Origin: an uncultured Verrucomicrobiota bacterium
GTDB lineage: Bacteria; Verrucomicrobiota; Kiritimatiellia; CAIVKH01
Direction: 5' to 3'
Assembly: GCA_937872895.1 (NCBI GenBank)
Contig: CALMUP010000032.1
Span: 1-49,755 of the forward strand
DNA length: 49,755 bases
The notes under the pieces are model-generated. The model was not told the DNA's origin, did not search any database, and saw nothing but the letters and a program-made list of their open reading frames with translations. Positions 32,857-41,141 of this stretch are shown here, one piece after another. Position 1 is the first letter of the stretch; every line of letters starts with the position of its first letter. The position numbers were made by a program, and so were the translations under genes.

Positions 32857-33641
32857 GACGCCGGCCTCCATACCTCGCTCGCCCGGTCCGCATAGGTCAG
32901 CAGCACCTGCACATGCCCGTGCCCCGCCTTGTCCAACCCCGTGCGCACCGTATGCCAGGCGAGATCCCCCTTGTTGCACTCCGCGCTCAAATGCGCCAGG
33001 AACACGGCCTCGAGATGCGGACCGGCGATCTCGGCGAGCAACGCCGCCGCCGCCTTGTTGGAGAGATGGCCTTGCCGACCGAGGATCCGCTGCTTGAGGA
33101 ACTCCGGCCGCTTCGCATTGCGCACCAGTTGCTCGTCGTGGTTCGACTCCACCACCACCGCACGGCAGGAACGCAACCGCTCGCGGATCAAGGACGTGGC
33201 CATGCCCATGTCGGTGACCACCCCGACCCGGAGTCCGCCCGCCTCGACCACGAACCCCACCGGCTCGTAGGCATCATGCGGCACCGAAAACGGCTCGACC
33301 CGGAACAACCCCACCTCGAACGCCTGCCCGGTACTGAAGATCCGGCACGGCATCTCCCGCAACGCCTCCTGCCGCGCCATACCCTCGCTCGTGCCGCGGT
33401 TGGCATACACCGGCAACCGGAACTCCTCCACCAGCTTGGCGATGCCCGCCACATGGTCCGCATGCTCGTGGCTCACGCAGATACCCGCGACCATCCCCGG
33501 GGTTACCCCCCACGCTTCCGCCCGCCGGAAAATCTCACGGCCCGGGATCCCGGCATCGATCATCAAGACCGATCCGCCATGCCGCACCATCGTGCAGTTT
33601 CCCGAACTCCCGCTCGCCAATACACAGACTTCCACCGCCAT
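32853..33641 (-). CDS. MBL-fold metallo-hydrolase (YycJ/WalJ-like)
   Basis: Cytoplasmic metallo-beta-lactamase-fold enzyme of 262 aa. The N-terminus VEVCVLASGSSGNCTMVR is characteristic of the YycJ/WalJ group (SGSSGN). The metal motif is SHEHADH (His58, His60, Asp62, His63). Further family motifs are VTDMGMATSLI, VESNHDEQLV and LGRQGHLSNKAAAALL. YycJ homologues act on DNA as a 5'-3' exonuclease connected to mismatch repair in Bacillus; this link is family knowledge, not shown here. The Shine-Dalgarno AAAGGAAA lies before the ATG at 33641. The downstream TRIC gene overlaps by 4 nt. Confidence 0.93.
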   Translation of the reverse strand: MAVEVCVLASGSSGNCTMVRHGGSVLMIDAGIPGREIFRRAEAWGVTPGMVAGICVSHEHADHVAGIAKLVEEFRLPVYANRGTSEGMARQEALREMPCRIFSTGQAFEVGLFRVEPFSVPHDAYEPVGFVVEAGGLRVGVVTDMGMATSLIRERLRSCRAVVVESNHDEQLVRNAKRPEFLKQRILGRQGHLSNKAAAALLAEIAGPHLEAVFLAHLSAECNKGDLAWHTVRTGLDKAGHGHVQVLLTYADRASEVWRPAS

Positions 33642-33768
33642 CGCCGTTTCCTTTCGACCGGCTCATGCCGCACCGGCCCCGTGTCCAAACTTTTTCCGCC
33701 ACGCCAAGGATCGCCCCGGCAAGGTGTTGTGGATTCTCCCTTGTCACCGGTAACCAAGCCCCGTATCG

Positions 33769-33784
33769 TGGCACCGTTTTTGCT
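33769..33784 (+). promoter_or_regulatory. Canonical sigma-54 -24/-12 element at the rpoN start
   Basis: TGGCAC, five nt (CGTTT), then TTGCT: the GG and GC doublets have exactly the 10-nt separation required by sigma-54 holoenzyme. If used, transcription would start about 33795, two bases inside the rpoN ATG (33793). It may therefore act as an autoregulatory blocking site, or drive an mRNA with a downstream start, rather than being the main rpoN promoter. Confidence 0.55.
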
Positions 33785-33792
33785 TACCACTT

Positions 33793-35298
33793 ATGTCGGG
33801 CCCCAGTTTAACACAGTCGCAACAGCAGCGCATGCAAATGACGCTGGCGCCGCAAATGCGCCAGTCCCTGGAGATGCTCCAGGTTCCGATCATGGAACTG
33901 CGCACGCTGGTCCAGCAGGAGATGGAGGTCAACCCGACCCTCGAGGAACTCCAGCCCGGCGACGAGGCCCCGGCCGAACTCGACACCCCGGAAGATCGCG
34001 GGGATGATGCGCCCGAACCCCCATCCGACGCGCCGACCTCCCCGGCCGAGGAAGGCCCCGAACCCGCCGACTCGGGCGGCGACGACGAGCTGACCGAATA
34101 CGACCTGATCGCCCAGATCGACGACGAGTGGAAAGACTACTTCACCCAGAACCAATCCCCGCCCAACCGCGACGACGCCGCGCGCCACCAGTTCATGATG
34201 GATTCCATCACGCAGCCCGTCTCGCTGCAGCAGCACCTGATGGATCAACTGTCCCTTTCCGACCTGACCGACGAGGAGCGGCGCTTCGCCGAACTGATCC
34301 TCGGCAGCCTCGATGACGACGGCTTCCTGACCACCTCCATCGAGGACCTCGCCGCCAGTACCGGCGAAGACCTCGCCAAGCTCCAGGACGTCCTCGCCGA
34401 AGTGCAGGAATTCGACCCCATCGGCATCGCCGCCCGCAACCTCGGCGAATGCCTCTGGCTCCAACTGCGCCGCCTCGGCCGCGGCCACGACCTCGCCGCC
34501 GACCTCGTCCTCCACCACCTCGACCTCGTCGCCGGCCACAAATACGCCGAGATCGCCCGCAAGCTCAAGGTGCCGGTCGAACTGGTGGAAAAGGAAGCCC
34601 GGCTCATCGCCACCCTCGATCCCAAACCCGGACGCCGCTTCGCCCCCGACGCCAACGCCTACGTCGTCCCCGAAGTCTCCGTCATCCGCAACGACGAGGG
34701 CGAATACGTCATCATCATGAACAACGACTACCTGCCGCGCCTGCGCGTCAGCGACCACTACCGTTCACTCATGAAGGACAGCGGCACCACCACCGACGTG
34801 AAACAGTACATCCGCGACAAGGTCCGCTCGAGCATGTTCCTGATCAAGAGCATCAACCAACGACAGCAGACCATCTACAACATCGCCTCGGAAATCGTCC
34901 GCATCCAACGCGAATTCCTCGATCACGGCGTCAGCCACCTCCGCCCCCTCACCATGGCCGAGATCGCCGGCGTCGTCGGCGTCCACGAAACCACGGTCAG
35001 CCGCGCCATCGCCGGGAAATACATGCAGACCCCGCGCGGCACTTTCGAAATGAAGTACTTCTTCACCCCCGGCTATACCAACGCCGACGGACAAACCGTA
35101 TCCAACCAGACCATCAAGGATGCCATCGCGACCATCGTCGCCGAAGAAGACTCCGATGCCCCCCTGTCCGACCAGGCCATCGTCAAGAAACTCGAGGAGG
35201 CCGGCTTCAAGGTCGCCCGCCGCACCATCGCGAAATACCGGGAAGAACTCAAGATCCTCCCCTCCCACCTCCGCAAAGGTTACTCCACCGGCTCCTGA
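33793..35298 (+). CDS. rpoN: RNA polymerase sigma-54 factor
   Basis: Sigma-54 of 501 aa with all regions. Region I is the Gln/Leu-rich activator-response segment (QQQRMQMTLAPQMRQSLEML, then LRTLVQQEMEVNPTLEE). Region II is acidic (about 50-120). Region III has the core-binding domain. The HTH reads TMAEIAGVVGVHETTVSRAI, and the C-terminal RpoN box is ARRTIAKYRE (475-484), which recognises the -24 element. It directs transcription that needs AAA+ enhancer-binding proteins, none of which is encoded here. The start lacks a Shine-Dalgarno. The next internal Met (codon 14) would remove the beginning of region I, so 33793 is kept. A -24/-12 element sits directly before the start codon. Confidence 0.97.
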   Translation: MSGPSLTQSQQQRMQMTLAPQMRQSLEMLQVPIMELRTLVQQEMEVNPTLEELQPGDEAPAELDTPEDRGDDAPEPPSDAPTSPAEEGPEPADSGGDDELTEYDLIAQIDDEWKDYFTQNQSPPNRDDAARHQFMMDSITQPVSLQQHLMDQLSLSDLTDEERRFAELILGSLDDDGFLTTSIEDLAASTGEDLAKLQDVLAEVQEFDPIGIAARNLGECLWLQLRRLGRGHDLAADLVLHHLDLVAGHKYAEIARKLKVPVELVEKEARLIATLDPKPGRRFAPDANAYVVPEVSVIRNDEGEYVIIMNNDYLPRLRVSDHYRSLMKDSGTTTDVKQYIRDKVRSSMFLIKSINQRQQTIYNIASEIVRIQREFLDHGVSHLRPLTMAEIAGVVGVHETTVSRAIAGKYMQTPRGTFEMKYFFTPGYTNADGQTVSNQTIKDAIATIVAEEDSDAPLSDQAIVKKLEEAGFKVARRTIAKYREELKILPSHLRKGYSTGS

Positions 35299-35377
35299 CG
35301 CCGCCGAAACCGAAACACGGCATCCCCCTGCGCAACAGGAGGATGTACAACGATCATGAGATTTTGTTAGCCGCGAT

Positions 35378-35406
35378 TTGACAGCTCATGAGCTCCGGGT
35401 TATGGT
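35378..35406 (+). promoter_or_regulatory. Strong sigma-70 promoter of the 74-aa protein gene
   Basis: A consensus -35 TTGACA (35378-35383), exactly 17 nt, and TATGGT (35401-35406). The spacer holds a perfect 12-bp palindrome, AGCTCATGAGCT (35383-35394). The start of transcription near 35413 lies inside the first of two operator-like repeats. Confidence 0.65.
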
Positions 35407-35407
35407 A

Positions 35408-35437
35408 TGTAAAGCGCTTTATGTAAAACGTTCTATG
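35408..35437 (+). promoter_or_regulatory. Tandem LacI-family-type operator-like sites
   Basis: Two overlapping 16-mers, TGTAAAGCGCTTTATG (35408-35423) and TGTAAAACGTTCTATG (35422-35437), are offset by 14 bp. The first contains the perfect palindrome TAAAGCGCTTTA. Both resemble the TGTAAAnCGnTTTACA operators of LacI/CcpA-type regulators. They cover the expected transcription start, a position suited to repression. No such regulator is encoded in the window. Confidence 0.5.
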
Positions 35438-35449
35438 CGGAGTCTTCCT

Positions 35450-35674
35450 ATGGAAACCATGACCAAACTGTCGCCAGACGCGGAAGCGGATTCGTTGCTG
35501 GAGCGGAGCCTGTTGTTCCAGCGGTGGCAGGTGATGAAGAAGGAGATCCTCCTGCATAAATGGTACCAGAGTGAGCGGGCCGGGTATGACGTGGGCTTTG
35601 AGCGCGCGGCCACGAACTGGATGATCCACCACGCCCCCCGGTGCCACGGCGCGAATCCCTCCCGCCAGGCTTGA
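35450..35674 (+). CDS. Small conserved-looking protein of unknown function (74 aa)
   Basis: The ATG at 35450 is set by a Shine-Dalgarno (CGGAG) eight nt upstream and follows a strong promoter with operator-like repeats. The product is mostly helical and charged: LLERSLLFQRWQVMKKEIL, then HKWYQSERAGYDVGFERA, then NWMIHHAPRCHG. The HKWYxSExAGxDVG string resembles a segment of DUF4032 proteins as I remember them, so it may be a single-domain relative. No catalytic residue, signal peptide or membrane helix is visible. It lies between rpoN and a DUF721 gene. The coding assignment is supported by the regulatory signals rather than by a known function. Confidence 0.7.
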   Translation: METMTKLSPDAEADSLLERSLLFQRWQVMKKEILLHKWYQSERAGYDVGFERAATNWMIHHAPRCHGANPSRQA

Positions 35675-35705
35675 CCCGTCTCCCGCGTCCCGCTTGAATG
35701 GGACC

Positions 35706-36131
35706 ATGACCTTCCGCCCGCGCCGTTCCACCTTCACCCGCGAACAGTGGGCAGTCCACCGCGAGCGGTTCCAGCTCGACGACGACGCCGTCCCCCCGAC
35801 CACCAACGCGACCACCGCGATCAAGAAGCCGGTCGAAGCCGCCCTCGCCTCGTTCGGCATCAAATCCGACTCCGTGCAACGCACGCTGATGGATCACTGG
35901 AATACCATCGCCGGCCACCCGCTCTGCCGCCACATCCGCCCCGGCCCGATCAACCGCGGCGTCCTGACCATCTACGCGACGAACTCGGTCATCATGGCCG
36001 AACTGCGCACCGCCCAGGGCCATATGCTGCTGAGGAAAATCCAGGCCGCGACCGGACCCGACGACGTGAAGAAACTGGTGTTCCAGATCGACCCCGACAC
36101 CCGCAGCATGACCCAACGCCCCACGACCTGA
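35706..36131 (+). CDS. DUF721 / DciA-like protein
   Basis: Protein of 141 aa with the DUF721 domain in its second half (about 45-130): LASFGIKSDSVQRTLMDHW, IAGHPLCRHIRPGPINRGVL, IYATNSVIMAELRTAQGHML. This KH-like fold is found in DciA, the replicative-helicase loader or recruiter of bacteria that lack DnaC/DnaI. A role at DNA replication initiation is thus likely, though some DUF721 proteins remain uncharacterised. The N-terminus is basic and probably disordered (RPRRSTFTREQW). The ATG at 35706 is used; the preceding in-frame TTG at 35694 would add four residues. It converges on the LOG gene with only 16 nt between stops. Confidence 0.85.
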   Translation: MTFRPRRSTFTREQWAVHRERFQLDDDAVPPTTNATTAIKKPVEAALASFGIKSDSVQRTLMDHWNTIAGHPLCRHIRPGPINRGVLTIYATNSVIMAELRTAQGHMLLRKIQAATGPDDVKKLVFQIDPDTRSMTQRPTT

Positions 36132-36147
36132 TCCGCCGACGCGCCGT

Positions 36148-36684
36148 CTACCCGCCCAGCCGCGCCAGCAGCGTGGCCGGGTCGTTTTCGACGATGATCT
36201 TCTCGCGCACCTGCGCGTGGAGGAACCCCTCGTCCTGCATCCGCTCGATCTGGGCAATCAGCGGATCGTAGAACCCGCCCGCATTGAGCAGGCCGACCGG
36301 CTTGGCGTGGTAGCCGAGGGTGAACCAGGTGATCGCCTCCGCCCACTCCTCGAGCGTGCCGATGCCGCCGGGCAAGGCGATGATCAGCTCGGCCGCGTTC
36401 ATCATCGCCGCCTTGCGCTCGTGCATGTCGCGCACCACATGCAGCTCGGTGATGTCGTGGTGCGCGACTTCACGGCTGACCATCGCGCGCGGGATGTAGC
36501 CGATGACCTTGCCGCCCCCGGCGAGTACGCCGTCCGCGATAATCCCCATCAGGCCGGTGCGGCCTCCGCCGTACACCAGGGAATGGCCCCGCGCGACCAG
36601 CAGCGCGGCGAGGGAACGCGCCACCGCACCATGCCGCTCTTCGGCGGCACGGCTGGAGCCGCAGTACACCAGCACCGCGCTCAT
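36148..36684 (-). CDS. LOG-family nucleotide 5'-monophosphate phosphoribohydrolase
   Basis: Rossmann-fold protein of 178 aa, standard for the TIGR00730 LOG family. Family motifs are VYCGSS (6-11), LVYGGGRTGLMG (36-47), and the signature PGGIGTLEE (105-113) with the preceding catalytic-site Arg/Lys in DMHERKAAM. LOG enzymes cleave cytokinin or other nucleoside monophosphates to base and ribose 5-phosphate; in bacteria the physiological substrate is usually not established. The start overlaps the stop of the DJ-1/PfpI-like gene by four nt (ATGA), so they are co-translated. Confidence 0.94.
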   Translation of the reverse strand: MSAVLVYCGSSRAAEERHGAVARSLAALLVARGHSLVYGGGRTGLMGIIADGVLAGGGKVIGYIPRAMVSREVAHHDITELHVVRDMHERKAAMMNAAELIIALPGGIGTLEEWAEAITWFTLGYHAKPVGLLNAGGFYDPLIAQIERMQDEGFLHAQVREKIIVENDPATLLARLGG

Positions 36685-37412
36685 GGAACGGCAGCCAATC
36701 GCTCGAGCAAGGCCCGGGCCGCCGCCGCACTGGATGCCGGATTCTGACCGGTGATGAGGTTGCCGTCCACGACGACGTGCTCGACAAAATTCGCCTCGCC
36801 GACAAAGGTCGCCCCCTGTTCGCCGAGTTTCGTCTCCAGCAGGAACGGCATCCGGTCGGTCAGCTCCACCGCATCCTCTTCGGCATTCGTGAAGCCGGTC
36901 ACCAGGCGTCCCGCCACCGCAGGCGAACCGTCCGGCTTGACCGCCCCGACCAGCGCGGCGGGACCATGGCAGACCAGGGCGAGCGGCGCATCCACCGCGA
37001 TGGCATGGTTGACGGCACGCACCACGGCGGGATCGTCCGGAAAATCGAACATTGTCCCGTGGCCACCGGGAAAGAACACGGCATCGAAGCCGGCCGGATC
37101 GAGCGTGGCCAGCGGCACCGTGTCCTGCAACGCCGCCATCGTGTCGATGGCGAACCGCTCGGCATCACCCGCACTGCGCGGATCGACCGGTGCCGCCCCA
37201 CCCTTTGGCGAGGCGACAGTGACCGCATGCCCGGCTGCGGTAAACATTTCGTAGGGGATCGCGAACTCCTCCAGCCACAGGCCGGTCGGATGCGCCTCGT
37301 CGATCCGGTCGTGGCTGGTCACCACCATCAGGATCTTCCGGGCCTCCTCCGCCGAGGCGGAGGCGGCCGACCACAGCAGGCAACCCGCGACCAGCGCGCG
37401 TAGAAACGTCAT
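36681..37412 (-). CDS. Exported DJ-1/PfpI (class I GATase-like) protein
   Basis: Protein of 243 aa with a signal peptide (MTFLRALVAGCLLWSAASAS) followed by a DJ-1/PfpI domain of the type-1 glutamine-amidotransferase-like group related to Hsp31. Visible elements are LMVVTSHD, the FFPGGHGTMFDFPDD loop, and the nucleophile elbow LALVCHGPAAL with Cys148. Relatives are glyoxalases/deglycases, chaperones or amidases; function here is not predictable. The ATG at 37412 is chosen for a good Shine-Dalgarno (GGAGG) and the signal peptide. It follows the GH13 gene after 19 nt and is co-translated with the LOG gene. A secreted DJ-1 family member is less usual than a cytoplasmic one. Confidence 0.88.
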   Translation of the reverse strand: MTFLRALVAGCLLWSAASASAEEARKILMVVTSHDRIDEAHPTGLWLEEFAIPYEMFTAAGHAVTVASPKGGAAPVDPRSAGDAERFAIDTMAALQDTVPLATLDPAGFDAVFFPGGHGTMFDFPDDPAVVRAVNHAIAVDAPLALVCHGPAALVGAVKPDGSPAVAGRLVTGFTNAEEDAVELTDRMPFLLETKLGEQGATFVGEANFVEHVVVDGNLITGQNPASSAAAARALLERLAAVP

Positions 37413-37431
37413 ATCAAGGCCTCCGGGTGGA

Positions 37432-40400
37432 TCAGGGCAACTCGACGATGAACCGGTAGTTGCGCAGGCCGTCGACCGGCGCGCCGCCGGTGGTGTTCGG
37501 GCCTTCGTCGTCGACAAAGGTGCGCGTGGCGGACACGGTGTTCGTCTCCAGCCAGGTGCCGATGCCGTTGGCGAGGTTCGCGAAGGTCGACCAGTTCAAC
37601 GTGTCGGTCAGCGACCCGTCGGCAAAATAGATCGTGTACTTGCGACCCGGTTCGGTGGCCACGGTCACGCGGCGTTCGGTCTGGCCGACGTCGTTGGCCA
37701 GGACCTCGACGGTGAAGGTCGAGCTGCTGTCGAACAGGTCGGTGCCGGCGAGCACTTCCGCCCAGTTCGGCTGGCCGTCGCTGTCCTCGTCATCCAGCGG
37801 ATTCAACAACTGGACCACCGTGCTGGTCGGGCCGGCCGCGCTGAAACTCCACGCGGCATCCGGGTTCTCGGCCACGATGCGGATGCTCACCGCATCGCCG
37901 TACGCACCGGCATAGGTGAACGAGGTCTGCGTGGTGGTGCTGGTGGTGACCACACCGTTGTTGTCGACGATCACGCGGTACACCGGGATCAGGCCTTCGG
38001 GATCGACCACGGCCGCCCAGGTGAAGGTCGCATTCGTGCCGAGCACGAACGGCGTGCCCAGGATGTGCGCGGGCGTCGAGGTCGGAGCCGGCGGCGCGGT
38101 CACGTCGTACAACTTGAGGAACTGCGCCTCGTAGGGGTTCGAAGTCCAGGCACCGACGGTGTTGGGCACCGGATTGAGCTGAACGAACAGACCATTGCCC
38201 AGGATGTCGCTTCCGGACTTGCTGGGATTCCACAACCAGAGCTGGTCGCGGCCCGGCACGATGCCGGTGAAGGCGGCGATGTTGCGGATGTTGTAGGTGC
38301 GGCCGGACTTGATCCCGAACAGGTTTGATCCGCCCTGCGTGATGTTGACGTTGTAGTTGCCCTGCTGGCCGACATTGCGGTTGAGGTTCACGAAGGCGAA
38401 GACCACATCCTGCACCGCCGGGGAGGCGTTGGGGGTCTCGTACTTCGCGACGGAGAAGATCGACTGCTGCACGCCGCCACCCCCGGTCTGGTCGAGGAAC
38501 CAGCGGAGCGAACTGCGCAGGGCCGGGCTGTTGTTGCGGGCGCGGCCGACTGCGGCGTAGGCCGGGAACAATTGGTCGTTGCCAAAGTCGGTGTCATTCC
38601 ACAACGGCATCATCGAGTTCCAGGTCTTGAAGTGCGGGATGTACTTGCCGAAGTTTTTCTCCATCAGGTCATACCCGAAGAAGGTGGAGATGCCGAGTTC
38701 CTGGCCGGGGAAGATCATCGGCGCGCCGTCGATGCTGCTGCACAGTGCATAACGGATGTAGGCCTGCCACGGATCGGCATAATTGTCCTCGTCGTGCGAC
38801 ACGGTATTGAGCAGCACCAGGCCCTGGCCGAACGCGTTGCGGCGGTCCTCGAAGATGCTGCGGAAGTCGGTGGTCTGGCCCGCCCCCTTCATCGCAAACA
38901 GGATGTTCTCGTTCAGGATGTCGAAGTGGCGGTTCGAGCGGTACGGCGGAGCGCCACCGTCGAGCGTCTCGGCCATGAACACGAAGTTCCACTTCACCGA
39001 GCGGGCGCGGTTGATGATGTATTCCCACGCCTGCGGCGGGAGGCCCTGGCCGAAATCGCAGCGCAGGCCGTCGATGCCGAGGTGGATGTTCGTCGGGTTC
39101 GTGCCGGCCGGATAGCCGGTCTTCTCCAACCAGTACGGCACGTACGCACCGAAGTATTTCCAGACGTTCTGGGTGATCTGGTCGAAGAACCCGGGGCTGT
39201 CCTTGGTGTAGTCGAACCAATCCTCCTCGTTCTGGTAGCGGCTCGACTCACCCGCGGTCGGGACCAGCGCGGCGTACCGGCCGAAGAATACATCCTTCAC
39301 GTCGAGCCACTTGCCGAAATCGAAACGGTCGGGGGCGGGGGCGATGTCGCCGGAGCTGGTGGCGCGCAGCGCATAGTTCCCGTCCCTCGAGAAGAAGCGG
39401 GCCTCGACGTTGCGGATCTCGTTGGTCGGGGTGGCGTTGGTGGCGAAAAGCTGCACGCCGAGCGCGCCGAGCTCGGTGTCCCACGAGGTGTGGTTGAACG
39501 CGGCATCGAGCATGATGGAGACGCCTTCGCCATCGGCGGCCTCGACGAAGTTGGTGAACTCGGTCATCGCGGCCGGCCGGGTGTTGGCCTTGCTCATGCG
39601 CGGTTCAATCTCCCAGAAGTTCTTCACCGCGTAGGGGCTGCCGAGCTGGAAGGGAAAATTCACATCCACGTTGGTCGAGCCCCCGTTCCACAGCCAGGTG
39701 GTCGCCCCGGATCCCGGCGCGCGGGCGTTGATGTCGGCCGCGCTCAGGTGGCGTCCGTCCACGCCGTACGGATGCACCGGCTGGAACCACAGCCAGTTGA
39801 CCCCGAGGTTCTTCACGTAGTCGAGGTTCCAGGCCGGCTTGCCCGGGTCGGAGCCGGGACCGTCCCACAGGTCGACGAAGGTGCTGCGCTGGCTCTCCAG
39901 CGTGCCGGTGGCCTTGATGTTCAGGGTGTTGACCTCGTACATCACGATATCGCGCGAGGTGATCGGACTGACCACGACGGCGTGGTCGCGCCGACCCATT
40001 GCCGTGTCGGTGTACCAGAACCAGTTGGTGTTGCCCGCGACCTGGTAGCGGGCGGAGAGGCGGTAGGCACCCGTCTTGTTGGCCGGCAGGGTCAGGCTGT
40101 ATTCGCGGTTGACCACGTTGGTGTTCATCGGCCAGGCGCGGTAGTAGTAGTTCAGGTCGGTCGCATTGATCGAATTGCCGGGCCGGGGATAGATGCCCTC
40201 CTCGGTGATGATGCCGTCGGCATTGGTCCAGGCCTGGGTCGCGAGATCGCGGCGGTTGAGGTTGCTGAAGACCTCGACCTTGGTGATGTTGGTCACGCCG
40301 TTGGGACGGAACACCACGTTGACCGGGTACGAATCGCCGGCGATTTCATCCACGAAGAACTTGGTGGTGGTGTAGTTGGCATTGATGCCGTTGACGGTCA

Positions 40401-40959
40401 ACTCCGGCACGTTGTAGTTGAAGGTCGCCGTGAAGTTGTTCTCGAAATTGCTGAAGAATTTCGTCTCGTTCGGCGTCGTTCCGTTGGCGCTGTAATATAC
40501 CTGGATTCGGTAGGTACCGGGCTTGGGCAGGCCGGACAGGACGTTGACATTCTGCGTCACGGTCTGCCAGGTCTGGTCGCCGGGCGTGGGCAGGTCGGCG
40601 AAGAACGGCAGGTTGACCGAGGTGAATGCTCCCGGCGCCGTGTCGATCGGGTAGATCCGATAGAACATGTTTCCCCCCGTCACATTGCCGCCGCTGTTCT
40701 TGAAGGTCTTGATCTCGCCACCCTTCAACACCAGCGTGTTGTTGCTGATGGAGAGGAAATTGCCGAGGTAATTCCCGTTGAAGTTCGTGGCATTGACATA
40801 CACCAGGTTGGTGCTGTTGATGTTCAGGAAGACGCCGGCATCCCAGATGCCCCAATTGGCCAACGCGGGTTGCGCCCCTGCCGCACCTACCGCGAACATA
40901 AAGGCGACGATGCGGAAACGGACATGACGGAGAAGGAAGGAAACGCGGCTGTGATCCAT
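37432..40959 (-). CDS. Secreted GH13 alpha-amylase-family protein, 1175 aa
   Basis: Large exported glycoside hydrolase. The signal peptide ends near GAQPALA; residues to ~350 are Asn/Thr-rich beta domains (NINSTNLVYVNATNF). The GH13 barrel follows, with the four conserved regions: DAAFNH (D485-H490), GLRCDFG with nucleophile D635, MAETLDG with acid/base E664, and VSHDE with D723. A beta C-domain and Ig/FN3-like regions come next. Near residue 1055 a Ca-binding repeat (DDEDSDGQPNWAEVLAGTD) of the thrombospondin-3/dockerin-like kind occurs, then a beta tail. It should cut alpha-glucans outside the cytoplasm; the exact specificity is unknown. The ATG at 40959 is chosen for the Shine-Dalgarno (AAGGGTGA) and signal peptide. 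A palindrome lies 64 nt upstream (41023-41040). Confidence 0.93.
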   Translation of the reverse strand: MDHSRVSFLLRHVRFRIVAFMFAVGAAGAQPALANWGIWDAGVFLNINSTNLVYVNATNFNGNYLGNFLSISNNTLVLKGGEIKTFKNSGGNVTGGNMFYRIYPIDTAPGAFTSVNLPFFADLPTPGDQTWQTVTQNVNVLSGLPKPGTYRIQVYYSANGTTPNETKFFSNFENNFTATFNYNVPELTVNGINANYTTTKFFVDEIAGDSYPVNVVFRPNGVTNITKVEVFSNLNRRDLATQAWTNADGIITEEGIYPRPGNSINATDLNYYYRAWPMNTNVVNREYSLTLPANKTGAYRLSARYQVAGNTNWFWYTDTAMGRRDHAVVVSPITSRDIVMYEVNTLNIKATGTLESQRSTFVDLWDGPGSDPGKPAWNLDYVKNLGVNWLWFQPVHPYGVDGRHLSAADINARAPGSGATTWLWNGGSTNVDVNFPFQLGSPYAVKNFWEIEPRMSKANTRPAAMTEFTNFVEAADGEGVSIMLDAAFNHTSWDTELGALGVQLFATNATPTNEIRNVEARFFSRDGNYALRATSSGDIAPAPDRFDFGKWLDVKDVFFGRYAALVPTAGESSRYQNEEDWFDYTKDSPGFFDQITQNVWKYFGAYVPYWLEKTGYPAGTNPTNIHLGIDGLRCDFGQGLPPQAWEYIINRARSVKWNFVFMAETLDGGAPPYRSNRHFDILNENILFAMKGAGQTTDFRSIFEDRRNAFGQGLVLLNTVSHDEDNYADPWQAYIRYALCSSIDGAPMIFPGQELGISTFFGYDLMEKNFGKYIPHFKTWNSMMPLWNDTDFGNDQLFPAYAAVGRARNNSPALRSSLRWFLDQTGGGGVQQSIFSVAKYETPNASPAVQDVVFAFVNLNRNVGQQGNYNVNITQGGSNLFGIKSGRTYNIRNIAAFTGIVPGRDQLWLWNPSKSGSDILGNGLFVQLNPVPNTVGAWTSNPYEAQFLKLYDVTAPPAPTSTPAHILGTPFVLGTNATFTWAAVVDPEGLIPVYRVIVDNNGVVTTSTTTQTSFTYAGAYGDAVSIRIVAENPDAAWSFSAAGPTSTVVQLLNPLDDEDSDGQPNWAEVLAGTDLFDSSSTFTVEVLANDVGQTERRVTVATEPGRKYTIYFADGSLTDTLNWSTFANLANGIGTWLETNTVSATRTFVDDEGPNTTGGAPVDGLRNYRFIVELP

Positions 40960-41022
40960 GATTGTCACCCTTGATGTACGCTCGTTCTGATGGTCGGTGC
41001 ACACAACACCCGGTAGCACACC

Positions 41023-41040
41023 TTACCTGGAACAAGGTAA
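41023..41040. promoter_or_regulatory. Palindromic operator-like site upstream of the amylase gene
   Basis: TTACCT-ggaaca-AGGTAA is a perfect inverted repeat with a 6-nt centre. It lies 64 nt before the GH13 start and about 100 nt before the divergent methyltransferase start. Its location and symmetry suit a dimeric regulator; no -35/-10 pair is clear around it. Confidence 0.35.
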
Positions 41041-41141
41041 CCCCGAACCCGAAGCCTGTCCAAAAATTTCGCCCCATTCCGGTAAAGCGGTTCGAGCGCG
41101 CTCGCTTGACCGGAACCGCGTTTGCGTGAATGCTGCACCGC

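Noticed and set aside
38572-40974. 800-codon plus-strand frame opposite the GH13 gene
   Set aside because: Antisense to all four GH13 motifs; composition typical of shadow frames.
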